A DNA stretch of 20,485 nucleotides from Chloroflexota bacterium (GTDB lineage Bacteria > Chloroflexota > Dehalococcoidia > SZUA-161 > SpSt-899): positions 1 to 20,485 of the forward strand of contig JABHWQ010000450.1 of assembly GCA_018657655.1 (NCBI GenBank). The letters run 5' to 3'. Made by a program: the position numbers and the translations under genes. The notes under the pieces are model-generated. The model saw only the letters and a list, made by a program, of their open reading frames with translations. It was not told the origin of the DNA and ran no database searches. This document shows, one piece after another, positions 1 through 7,477 of the stretch; the stretch's first letter is position 1; each line of letters starts with the position of its first letter.

Positions 1-1174
1 GAGCAAATGAGAGTAAAGTCTTAACAATTGAGACAGATCTTTCGGTTTGACTGCCAATTATTTCGATATGTTTCTGCAGCCTTTCATCATCAGTTTTGCT
101 ATCGAGCAACTCGTTATGCATGGCAATTGCCGAAAGTGGATTGTTCAATTCATGAGCAACGCCGGAAACAAGTTCTCCGATAGCAGCCATCTTGGCAGAT
201 TGAAGTAGTTGTTCCTGGCTGGATTTCAATTCATCCAAGGCGGATTGTAACTCCTCGTTGGAGTTAAGTAGTTGTTCTTGAGCCCGTCTCAATTCGGAAT
301 TGGAGGATTCCAGTTCATAGGCATGAACCTCAATTTCGTCGTATTGTTCCCGAATTTTATCCTCAGCCCGCTTAGATTCAGTGATGTCATGGAACACGAT
401 ATATATCGTCCGGTCTTCCATTCGCAAATATCGTACAGTAACGCATTTGGTGATCCCATCCTTGCATCTAACATAGAATTCCCGTTTTACTGTCCTTTTG
501 TTGTTTAATGCCTCTTGATCACCTGCCCAGTAGGCAACCACCTGTTCTCTATCTTCATCCTTGGTAAAAACTAATTCAAACCAGTCCTGTATGGAAGGAA
601 CTTCGTCAGTTGTGTAACCAAACAAATTATAGAATTGTGGATTAGCATACTCTGTTTGCCCATCCGGAGCAAGAAACCACATTGGAAAAGGGGAAAGGTC
701 GCTCATTTGCCGGAAACGTTCCTTGCTTCCACTCAACTGGACCTCAGCCTGATACAGTTTCCCCTCGGTTTCAACTTGATCCAATACCCGCCTGACTACT
801 CGCGGCAAGCTATTCATGAACCCACTATCTTTGGTCAGGTAATCTTTAGCACCCAGCTTCATCATTTCCACAGCTGTTTTCTCATCACCTCTACCCGTAA
901 CCATTATGAACGGGATCATTTTGTCCATTTCAATCAGTCTCTCTATCACCTGCTTTCCGGTCATGTCAGGTAATTGGTAGTCAAGCACAATCAGCATCTC
1001 TTCATTCGAGATTATTTTCTCGATAGCTTTATCGCCTTTTAATGCAGACTCTGTTCTAAATCCCGCCCTTTGCAAAGTTCTGCTTATCAGATTATTTAGA
1101 CCTTCATCGTCCTCTACAACAAGGATTGTGAGTTCTGCTGCAGGTTTTTTATCAATCACATATGAATTCACCAT
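1..1174 (-). CDS. REC-PAS-HisKA sensor kinase with N-terminal receiver, 3' end beyond window
   Basis: The first 391 codons are visible; the catalytic end lies outside the window. Residues 16-130 form a receiver domain: acidic pair in VVEDDEG, phospho-acceptor D65 in LDYQLPD, T93 in VTGRG and K115 in LTKD. A PAS domain follows (about 150-270, ending in DITESKRA), then a helical linker rich in Glu/Gln, then a HisKA dimerisation domain with the phosphorylatable His at about 341 in GVAHELNNPL, an NtrB-like H-box. The HATPase domain should follow outside. The ATG at 1174 has AAGGAG six bases upstream. It starts 10 bp after the stop of the decayed kinase, in the same apparent operon. The receiver is closely similar to those at 7478-9370 and 9432-10352 (shared MMKLGA and LPDMTG motifs), so these three arose by duplication. 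The stimulus is unknown; no membrane segment is seen, so it is probably cytoplasmic. Confidence 0.9.
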   Translation of the reverse strand, partial: MVNSYVIDKKPAAELTILVVEDDEGLNNLISRTLQRAGFRTESALKGDKAIEKIISNEEMLIVLDYQLPDMTGKQVIERLIEMDKMIPFIMVTGRGDEKTAVEMMKLGAKDYLTKDSGFMNSLPRVVRRVLDQVETEGKLYQAEVQLSGSKERFRQMSDLSPFPMWFLAPDGQTEYANPQFYNLFGYTTDEVPSIQDWFELVFTKDEDREQVVAYWAGDQEALNNKRTVKREFYVRCKDGITKCVTVRYLRMEDRTIYIVFHDITESKRAEDKIREQYDEIEVHAYELESSNSELRRAQEQLLNSNEELQSALDELKSSQEQLLQSAKMAAIGELVSGVAHELNNPLSAIAMHNELLDSKTDDERLQKHIEIIGSQTERSVSIVKTLLSFA

Positions 1175-1184
1175 TACATTCTCC

Positions 1185-1755
1185 TTAGCCTTCGTTTGCT
1201 TTGCCTGTCATTATAGGTAGGCAAAAACTTAATCTACAGCCTCTGCCAGGCTTGCTCTCAACCCATATCCTGCCGTTATGTGCTTCAACAATCCGTTTGC
1301 GAATAGGCAATCGCAGGCATGTATTCCCATTAGAAATTCCACCCTTCATGTGGTAGAACCTGTCGAAAAACCTTTCGATGTTTTTTGGAGGAACGCCTCT
1401 ACTCCAATCGCTAACACTAATCACCATTTCTTCATCTACCTGTTTGGCCTCTAAAACAACTCTGGTTCCTTCATTGGATGATAATGCAGCTCTTTCTACT
1501 AGTTCGGTAATAACTTCTTCAATCCGTATCACATCGATATATAGTGGCTGCCCAGTCTCTAGCCGCAACGCCTTGCCAGAGATCATCGACCATACAGGAA
1601 AGCTTATCAGCTTGCTTTTCGATGGTTCTGAGAAAGTCCTGCTGGACATCATATTCCCACTCCATATCTCGTAGAACCAGACTCCCGGATAGACCCTTGA
1701 TCCCTGTCAGTGAGGTACTTAACTCGCGGCACACACTGCCCAGTAGTTCCGTCAT
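1185..1755 (-). pseudogene. Decayed KdpD-type histidine kinase (HisKA-HATPase) with frameshift and lost catalytic residues
   Basis: Two overlapping reading frames together make one kinase core. The frame from 1755 encodes a HisKA-like helix pair (MEWEYDVQQDFLRTIEKQAD, then MVDDL). The frame ending at 1185 continues with RLETGQP, then an HATPase-like region ending VEAHNGRIWVESKPGRG. The join is near 1575-1600, so a frameshift is required. The pattern EW..Q..FL.TI..EADRL..MVDDLL...RLE.G is that of KdpD-like kinases. Key residues are gone: the H-box SHELRTP reads CRELSTS (His to Arg), the N-box Asn is replaced (LVERAAL), the DxGxG box reads DWSRG, and GLGL reads CLRL. Loss of all these together argues for real decay rather than a single sequencing error. 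A non-catalytic protein made by frameshifting is possible but unlikely. Confidence 0.75.
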
Positions 1756-1969
1756 TAGACTATTACGTTGTCCCAGAATGATTAATCAGGATGTCATCTT
1801 CTCCATGAGTTCCCAGTCACCTTCAAAGTTCCCCCAGTTCCGGTATTCATGGACATGACTTTTCCATCTAATCATACAACCATTTCTCCAGACCGGATGC
1901 ATCATCGAGGGCAAAATATTCCTGCCCAGTATCCTCTGTCGTTTTGTTCTCCTGCAACGTATGTTTCAT
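1756..1969 (-). pseudogene. Probable 5' remnant of the decayed kinase
   Basis: An ATG at 1969 lies directly after the TAA of the REC-BglII-like gene (TAAATG), the arrangement expected for translational coupling. It opens a frame of only 33 codons, ending in TAG at 1868. The next stretch carries stops in each frame until the HisKA-like frame opens near 1787. Other frames give short peptide-like pieces (for example GDWELMEKMTS) but no recognisable domain. The simplest reading is that this was the N-terminal part of the kinase at 1185-1755 and has several lesions. The alternative, a genuine 33-aa peptide gene, cannot be excluded. Confidence 0.35.
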
Positions 1970-3604
1970 TTAGTCAAAAACTCGGATACCAACATCTTCA
2001 AACGATAGCATTTCATAATCAATGATTACACTCGCATCCGTATTACATGCATTCATTATTCTCCAATCAATGTCCTGCAGAAAATCAGGGGTGAACTCGC
2101 CCAACAAAACAAATCGCATCACAGCTTTACGGCCAGTCAGATTCTGGTAATTTCGAAGAGGTTTGGATATATCTTCACTAATACCCGAAAGACTTCGGGC
2201 ATGAGCACCGCCCTGACTCTTGCTTATTTCGATTTCCATCAGTACGTCTGCTCCAAGTCGCATCAAACCATCGACGCCCATTATCCCGTTCTTCCCCTTG
2301 ACTCTCACGTTTCGCTCGATGGGTCCATCGTATTTCTTTTCGAGATAGTCAAATATGCATTCTTTTATCTCAACAGTCGACATTTCCCCAAGATTGAACT
2401 TCAGATGATTAACACCTTTCTCATCAGCTTCTTCAAATTCCCTAGCCGAATTGACGGTACAACTGGCAAGCTCGCTTGAGTATCCATCCACTGTTCCGCT
2501 AACATCTATTCCGAGTATGCATATTGGAACGCTAATTTGCCTTTGGATAGATTTTAGGGTTCTAACTGACTCACTGAACGACGCACCTATCCAAGATTGA
2601 CCGGATTTCCTTTTGAGATACTTTTGCGAGTTGCCGGTCTGAATGATGAGCACTGCCAATTCAATTCTAACTTCTTCAGATGCATGGGCTTTTTGAAACA
2701 GAATGAAATCATTACGCAGAGTTGTGCTTCGAAGACCAATTTTTAGGCCTATGCCTTCCTTTGTAAAATCGAATGCGGGCAAAACCTTTTCATCACTGTT
2801 TTGCACCGAGTGTCCATTCTCCCAACCTCTCTGAACAAATTCCTCCCGTAAGAGTTCGATGTATTCATCAGGTGAAAGATACTGAATGTCCTTTTTCGGT
2901 TTCAAAATCACATCTTCTATTTCACTCTTCATCGCTGTCTTGGCATTGAGTTTCAAATCACCATAATGATGAGAAAATGTTTTTAGAGAGAGTTTGATGT
3001 CATCTTTATCTTGTAAGGGAGTTTGATTCGGATCACTGACAATAGCATCTATGGCAATTGAAATGTGGCTGGCTCGATCAGGCTGTGTATTGGGCCCAAG
3101 CTCAGAGTTCGATTCAGCGGACTCTGTTTGTTCTGACTGATCCAAAGATTCTGAGGTTATGCTTTCGGTTCCGTCGTGAGTTTGTTCTTCCACCTGTGTT
3201 GACTCTTCAGTGACCATCATCTGCTCTGCGAACGCCTGATCCAGAGTATCTTTGACCAACTGCAGTTTGCAGGGTTTGTTCAAATATGCAAATACACCAG
3301 CTTCCTTGGCCAGTGTTGCCAGATTTGCATCCGGATCAGGCACTGCTGTTAGTAGGATTACGATAGTATCCTCGCATATCTTGTCAAACACATGGATAAG
3401 ATCAAGCCCGGACATCTCAGGCATCCTGATATCAGACATAATGGCATCAAAGTGTTCCTGTATGACCTTACATATAGCATCGGGTCCGCTATGTGAATCG
3501 ACAACGTCATAACCTGAAGCATTCAGGAATTCACAGATAGCACTGCGTACCGGTTCTTCATCATCAATTACCAGTATTGATCTTCTGATTTGATCTTCGG
3601 CCAT
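1970..3604 (-). CDS. Response regulator fused to a degenerate BglII/BstYI-like nuclease domain
   Basis: 544 aa. Residues 8-126 are a receiver domain: VIDDEE acidic patch, phospho-acceptor D58 in SDIRMPEMSG, T86 in LLTAV, K110 in LNKPC. Residues 130-200 are an acidic Ser/Thr/Glu/Gln linker. Residues 205-370 match the two proteins at 3638-4612 and 5150-6127 and have the BglII/BstYI layout: F..RGWE, then DFTKEGIGL, then ND...FQKA, then VPICILGIDV. D279 corresponds to the first catalytic Asp of BglII. The positions 9 and 11 residues later, Glu and Gln in BglII, are K288 and G290, so cleavage activity is unlikely. Residues 410-544 are a second conserved region with VDG then EIEIS. The start ATG has GAGGGG four bases upstream. 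Inference: a phosphorylation-controlled DNA- or protein-binding regulator. The fold assignment is from motif memory, not a search. Confidence 0.85.
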   Translation of the reverse strand: MAEDQIRRSILVIDDEEPVRSAICEFLNASGYDVVDSHSGPDAICKVIQEHFDAIMSDIRMPEMSGLDLIHVFDKICEDTIVILLTAVPDPDANLATLAKEAGVFAYLNKPCKLQLVKDTLDQAFAEQMMVTEESTQVEEQTHDGTESITSESLDQSEQTESAESNSELGPNTQPDRASHISIAIDAIVSDPNQTPLQDKDDIKLSLKTFSHHYGDLKLNAKTAMKSEIEDVILKPKKDIQYLSPDEYIELLREEFVQRGWENGHSVQNSDEKVLPAFDFTKEGIGLKIGLRSTTLRNDFILFQKAHASEEVRIELAVLIIQTGNSQKYLKRKSGQSWIGASFSESVRTLKSIQRQISVPICILGIDVSGTVDGYSSELASCTVNSAREFEEADEKGVNHLKFNLGEMSTVEIKECIFDYLEKKYDGPIERNVRVKGKNGIMGVDGLMRLGADVLMEIEISKSQGGAHARSLSGISEDISKPLRNYQNLTGRKAVMRFVLLGEFTPDFLQDIDWRIMNACNTDASVIIDYEMLSFEDVGIRVFD

Positions 3605-3637
3605 TATCCCCTCTATTTCCGACAGTTTGGTAAAAAG

Positions 3638-4612
3638 CTATGCATTCAAAAGGGCTTCTCGCTTTTCGGTTAGGTAATCCTCAAATTCCTGGAAAGAATG
3701 TGCCTCATACTCAACCTCTATACCTTCACAGTAACCATAAGCAACACCCGCATCTCCGAATATACTCCCGATAAAATCTGCACTAAACTCACCCATTAGG
3801 ACGAATCGTAAACATGCCTCGGGTCTTGTAATTTCACGATACTCCCTAACCGCATCAAGAAAACCAAGTATTGAATCAGACAACAGTCTCGTCGGAAATC
3901 GGCCTGCACTCCTGCTGACCTCTAATGCCAGAATTACATCCTTGTCCGGAAGCCGGAGTACACCATCAAACACTTCATTCACTTTCTTGCCTATCACTCG
4001 AACATTCTTGTCAATCTTTTTGCCGTAGTACCTTTCCAGGTATGATAGAATGAACTCTTTCATCAATGATGGAGGAGTACTGTCAATATCAATGGTTCTG
4101 ACTGGAATCTGAACAATATCCAGCCCAATGATACATACCGGAACGGATACCATTCGGCTCAGTGACGTCAAACTGCGCGCAATCGTATGAAAACTCGGGC
4201 CTCCCCACGGTTTGCCAGATGCTTTTCCAAGTTGCTGCTGACACGCAGCTGTGGTAGATACATAAATACCCAGGTCTATCTGAGTTGCCTGAAACTCCTG
4301 TGCTTTTTGAAACCTGAGAATATCACTCTGCGCTGATGATGAATGAAGCCCAAGTTTAACCCCAACTTTTTCTTTTCGGAAGTCCATCAACTGCGTTTGC
4401 TTTCCCCTTTTGTCTACCATTGGTGGCGGTACTTCCCATCCTTTAGCAATGAAATCCGTTTCTATGATACGAACGTATTCATCACGAGACCACTTGGTAA
4501 TAACGGGGCTTTGCGCCAATAGTATACTTTCGATCTCCTCTTTTATTGCCGGCTTGGTATTTAGATGTATTTCTCCAGACTTATATGAGTGTTTCTCAAG
4601 ACCTAATTTCAT
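3638..4612 (-). CDS. BglII/BstYI-like protein, probably catalytically inactive
   Basis: 324 aa, no signal peptide or membrane segment. The N-terminal half (about 25-170) has the order seen in BglII/BstYI-type restriction enzymes: FIAKGWE at 54-60, MDFRKEKVGV at 76-85, SDILRFQKA at 96-104, IDLGIYVSTT at 112-121, GKPWGG at 133-138, VPVCIIGLDI at 157-166. D77 fits the first metal-binding Asp. K86 and G88 occupy the positions of the catalytic Glu and Gln, so the active site is broken. The C-terminal half (180-324) has KNVRV, FDGVLRL (D216) and LALEVSRS (E231), then RFVLMGEF and HSFQEFEDYL, shared with the paralogues. BglII is about 223 aa, so this is longer by one domain. GGGAGG stands four bases before the ATG. 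No cognate methyltransferase is present in the window, which argues against a restriction system. Confidence 0.8.
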   Translation of the reverse strand: MKLGLEKHSYKSGEIHLNTKPAIKEEIESILLAQSPVITKWSRDEYVRIIETDFIAKGWEVPPPMVDKRGKQTQLMDFRKEKVGVKLGLHSSSAQSDILRFQKAQEFQATQIDLGIYVSTTAACQQQLGKASGKPWGGPSFHTIARSLTSLSRMVSVPVCIIGLDIVQIPVRTIDIDSTPPSLMKEFILSYLERYYGKKIDKNVRVIGKKVNEVFDGVLRLPDKDVILALEVSRSAGRFPTRLLSDSILGFLDAVREYREITRPEACLRFVLMGEFSADFIGSIFGDAGVAYGYCEGIEVEYEAHSFQEFEDYLTEKREALLNA

Positions 4613-4681
4613 GATTCCCTCCCCATCGCTATCTTTATAGACCGCGATATCCTTTCCTGAAGGACCCTATTTTCTTCTTTC

Positions 4682-5098
4682 TCAACGTGAGGCAGCAGAT
4701 ACCAGCATTGTCCTGTGTTTGTGGTAAGCTTCGTCTATAGCAATTTGCAGTTCAGCTAGCTCACAGGGTTTTTTCAGAAATGCAGCAGCGCCCATACCTA
4801 TAGCAGTTGATTCGATAACCGATTCAGGATCAGCTACACCGGTTAGCATTATCACTACCGCATTTGGGTACTTTACTTTTAACTGATGCAAGACTTCCAG
4901 CCCATTCATCCCGGGCATATTGATATCGAGGACAACAACATCAAACACCCCTTGAGAGCCCAATAACAGAGCTTCTCGCCCATTTCTTGTGGTCAGAACA
5001 TCATAGTTCTTTTTAGTCAGATATCGATAAATGATATCTCTGACTACTTTCTCATCATCCACAACCAAAACAGACGGTTTTTGATTTAACGTAGTCAT
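4682..5098 (-). CDS. Single-domain CheY-like response regulator
   Basis: 138 aa, a lone receiver domain. It shows the acidic pair in VVDDEK, phospho-acceptor D58 in LDINMPGMNG, T86 in MLTG and the conserved Lys in FLKKPCE. No output domain follows; the last 20 residues are a short tail. The sequence around the Lys (KKPCELAEL) and the preceding helix resemble the receiver of the REC-BglII-like fusion (NKPCKLQLV) more than other receivers in the array. It sits between the two free BglII-like genes, so it may be the detached equivalent of that fusion. Two consecutive ATG codons are possible: the first (5101) is only three bases from GGAGG, the second (5098) six, so the second is preferred. Confidence 0.92.
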   Translation of the reverse strand: MTTLNQKPSVLVVDDEKVVRDIIYRYLTKKNYDVLTTRNGREALLLGSQGVFDVVVLDINMPGMNGLEVLHQLKVKYPNAVVIMLTGVADPESVIESTAIGMGAAAFLKKPCELAELQIAIDEAYHKHRTMLVSAASR

Positions 5099-5149
5099 CA
5101 TTTTCCTCCTTTACCAAAGAGAGCTATCTTCCCAGCCTCTATGACATGT

Positions 5150-6127
5150 CTACTTTCCCGCTGCTATAGCTGCTCTTCTATTTAGTAAGTAAGAATCTAA
5201 CTCTTCAAAGGAATGTACTTCATAGGTAACTTTTATACCTTCGGCCAAAGCTGACGTGGCGCTGCCCTCGCCAAACATCTCATCGATAAACGAACGGCGG
5301 AAATTGCCGAGCAGGATAAACTTCAAACTGATTTCCCTTTCTGACATTTCGCGATACCCAAGAACAGTATCAGCAAATGCGTAAATGGAATCAGCGCGAA
5401 GGCGTGATGGAAAATTCCCTTTTCCGCCACCCAATTCAAGTGCAAGGATAGTATCAACCCCATCGATTTTGGCTATACCATCAAACTCCATGATTGCATT
5501 CGATCCCTTTACACAGACGTTTTTCAGGATTTTGGTATTATACTTCGATTCCAAATAGGCAAGGATGAGCTCTTTAATTATTGAAGGAGCCGTTTTATCG
5601 ATATCGATCGTTTTCAGCGGAGTCTCATACAAATCCAATCCTATTACGCATGTGGGTACCAATATTTGACGGCTCAAATTCGAGAAGTTTTTCACAGTTC
5701 CTTCCAAGTTGGCCCCAGCCCAGGCTTTGCCGGAAGCTTTTGCCAATTTCAACTGACATGCAGATGTTGTAACAATATAGAGACCAAGGTCAATCTCAGT
5801 TGACTCGGATTTTCGAGCCGTTTGAAATCCGATCATGTCTGTTGGAGAAGCATTTGATCGAAGCCCAAATGTTACACCCACCCTATCCTTTCTATAATCC
5901 ATTACTTCAACAATTTCTCCGGACCCATCAACCAGTGAAGGGGCTTTCTCCCATCCCTTTGCACTGAAGCCGTCTCGAATGATTTCGACGTATTCTTCTG
6001 CTGAAAAAGAGAGAATATTAATACCTGGACCCAGAATGATACCCTCCACTTCGCGTTTTATCGCCAGTTTGCGATTTAACAGATCCTCCCCCGAACGATA
6101 TGAGTATTTATCCAGCGTCAGTTCCAT
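5150..6127 (-). CDS. BglII/BstYI-like protein, probably catalytically inactive (paralogue 2)
   Basis: 325 aa, co-linear with the protein at 3638-4612 from the first residues (both begin with a Leu-rich start, Y..SGE and an AIK.E.E helix). It has FSAKGWE at 54-60, MDYRKDRVGV at 76-85, the motif nearest to the DFVKDRVA signature of BglII/BstYI, FQTARK at 101-106, IDLGLYIVTT at 112-121, and VPTCVIGLDL at 157-166. D77 is kept; T86 and G88 replace the catalytic Glu and Gln. The C-terminal half has FDGIAKI (D216), LALELGGGKG (E231) and a final YEVHSFEELDSYL. This copy keeps most of the ancestral signature and may be the least diverged. GGAG is six bases from the ATG. Function is not known; a DNA-binding or scaffold role is inference. 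Confidence 0.8.
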   Translation of the reverse strand: MELTLDKYSYRSGEDLLNRKLAIKREVEGIILGPGINILSFSAEEYVEIIRDGFSAKGWEKAPSLVDGSGEIVEVMDYRKDRVGVTFGLRSNASPTDMIGFQTARKSESTEIDLGLYIVTTSACQLKLAKASGKAWAGANLEGTVKNFSNLSRQILVPTCVIGLDLYETPLKTIDIDKTAPSIIKELILAYLESKYNTKILKNVCVKGSNAIMEFDGIAKIDGVDTILALELGGGKGNFPSRLRADSIYAFADTVLGYREMSEREISLKFILLGNFRRSFIDEMFGEGSATSALAEGIKVTYEVHSFEELDSYLLNRRAAIAAGK

Positions 6128-6201
6128 TGCTCACTCCTTCCACTACCAGAAAATTGTCTTTGTTGGGTTATACCTTTATTCCCCCATCTATTTATCAAAA
6201 C

Positions 6202-6765
6202 CTAAATCGTCCCGTCACAGCGAGGACAGACAAATGACGGTCCAGAGCTACTCATCGAGTCAAGTACCATTTCGGCACGGCAATAGGGACAACTCAAAAA
6301 CCTACCGGAATTGGTATCATTTACAGAACCATGTTTTTCGGCAGATATTTTTCGATTCTTTTCTTCCGTATGTTTATGTACCTCTGCCAGTAATATGCTA
6401 ATTTTTTCTATCACGCCTTTAGGCGTTATCTTCCCCTTGACAGCATAATCATTGGCCCCGAGTTCCATGGCCCGTTTGCCGTTTTTGGCTTCCCCTAATA
6501 CAGAGAGGATTATCACAGGAATCCCCTTTGTATGCGGGTGAGAACGGACCTTGTTCAACACTTCAAACCCATGCATTTCAGGCAATATCAAATCCAGTAG
6601 AATCAAATCTGGCTTCTCTTTTAGAGTCAATTCCCATCCCTGCTTGCCGTTATCAGTAATGATTACTTTGTACCCTTCAGCTTCAAGCGCATCATGGTAC
6701 AACCGCTGATACCCTACTGTATCTTCGATAATGAGGATTTTGTCTTTGTTATTAGCTATTTCCAT
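6202..6765 (-). CDS. Response regulator with C-terminal zinc ribbon
   Basis: 187 aa. The receiver domain spans residues 8-128: IIEDT, D58 in LLDLILPEMHG, Ser at the usual Thr position (ILSVLGE) and K110 in YAVKG. After a charged linker (128-155) a four-cysteine zinc ribbon ends the protein: C159PYC162 and C180PRC183. The same architecture recurs in the next gene upstream, with the receiver nearly identical in its core (LILLDLILP, HGFEVL, LGANDYAVKG). It has no HTH or enzymatic output. The zinc ribbon could bind nucleic acid or a partner protein. GAGGG lies about eight bases before the ATG. Confidence 0.9.
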   Translation of the reverse strand: MEIANNKDKILIIEDTVGYQRLYHDALEAEGYKVIITDNGKQGWELTLKEKPDLILLDLILPEMHGFEVLNKVRSHPHTKGIPVIILSVLGEAKNGKRAMELGANDYAVKGKITPKGVIEKISILLAEVHKHTEEKNRKISAEKHGSVNDTNSGRFLSCPYCRAEMVLDSMSSSGPSFVCPRCDGTI

Positions 6766-6850
6766 TTCTCACCCTCTAACCTAGTGATGCGCCAACTAAA
6801 TTGCCGAACAATGGAACATACCAAATTCTCATAATCTTCAACTCTCATTT

Positions 6851-7453
6851 TTAGAACTGGATCGCGCACTTCGAACATATGAAGTGCGCGGCGAACCAAT
6901 GCCCTGGAGAACACGAACCATCGCGTATCAATTCCAGCGTCATTTCGCCATTACAATGAGGGCACATCATAGTATCATTGAGACCCACCGCCCTTGAGAG
7001 AGGGGCCGCATCCGCCGATAGTGGATTGACGGCAACCTGATACTTGGACTCTTCCTTGATTGATCCCGCCTCACCAAGCACGTGACGTACTTTGCTAAGC
7101 ATCTCTCGAGGCAAAACAGCTCCTTTTACCGCGTAATCATTTGCGCCCAGATCCATAGCCTTTCTGACGTCTTTTCCCTCACCCAACACCGAAAAAACAA
7201 TGACAGGGATCGATCTTGTGCTGAGATGAGCACGTATTTCTTTCAAAACCTCGAAACCGTGCATCCCCGGCAATATCAGGTCCAATAAAATCAAATCGGG
7301 CTTTTCATCCAGCGCCAGCTGCAATCCCCACTCGCCGTCATCAGCATCGATTATTTCATACCCTTCAGCCTCAAGAGCATCTTGATATACCCGACGATAT
7401 CCGGCGTTATCTTCGATGATTAAAACTGTACCTCTATCAGTGGTTTTTACCAT
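6851..7453 (-). CDS. Response regulator with C-terminal zinc ribbon (paralogue)
   Basis: 200 aa from the ATG at 7453, which has GAGG six bases upstream; a TTG at 7474 would add seven residues but lacks a better site. The receiver spans 8-125: IIEDN, D58 in LLDLILPGMHG, Ser in VFSVLGE, K110 in YAVKG. A linker (127-160) precedes a zinc ribbon with C164PHC167 and C193SKC196; a fifth Cys (181) and two His lie between the knuckles. It is a duplicate of the gene just downstream. The linker and the spacing between knuckles differ, so the two may have separated in function. It follows the kinase at 7478-9370 by 24 bp, which makes that kinase a likely phosphodonor. Confidence 0.88.
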   Translation of the reverse strand: MVKTTDRGTVLIIEDNAGYRRVYQDALEAEGYEIIDADDGEWGLQLALDEKPDLILLDLILPGMHGFEVLKEIRAHLSTRSIPVIVFSVLGEGKDVRKAMDLGANDYAVKGAVLPREMLSKVRHVLGEAGSIKEESKYQVAVNPLSADAAPLSRAVGLNDTMMCPHCNGEMTLELIRDGSCSPGHWFAAHFICSKCAIQF

Positions 7454-7477
7454 TTGTTCCCTCGTCTGTTCCAAATC

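Noticed and set aside
272..973. Plus-strand open frames opposite the REC-PAS kinase at the left edge
   Set aside because: They lie fully antisense to clear receiver and PAS coding sequence and encode no recognisable domain.
1185..1652. A stand-alone 155-aa ATPase protein
   Set aside because: Its first 30 residues are out-of-frame sequence and its homology begins only after the frameshift near 1575-1600; it is the second half of a decayed kinase.
3638..6127. An active type II restriction-modification system
   Set aside because: No methyltransferase is present and the catalytic Glu and Gln positions are replaced in every copy.
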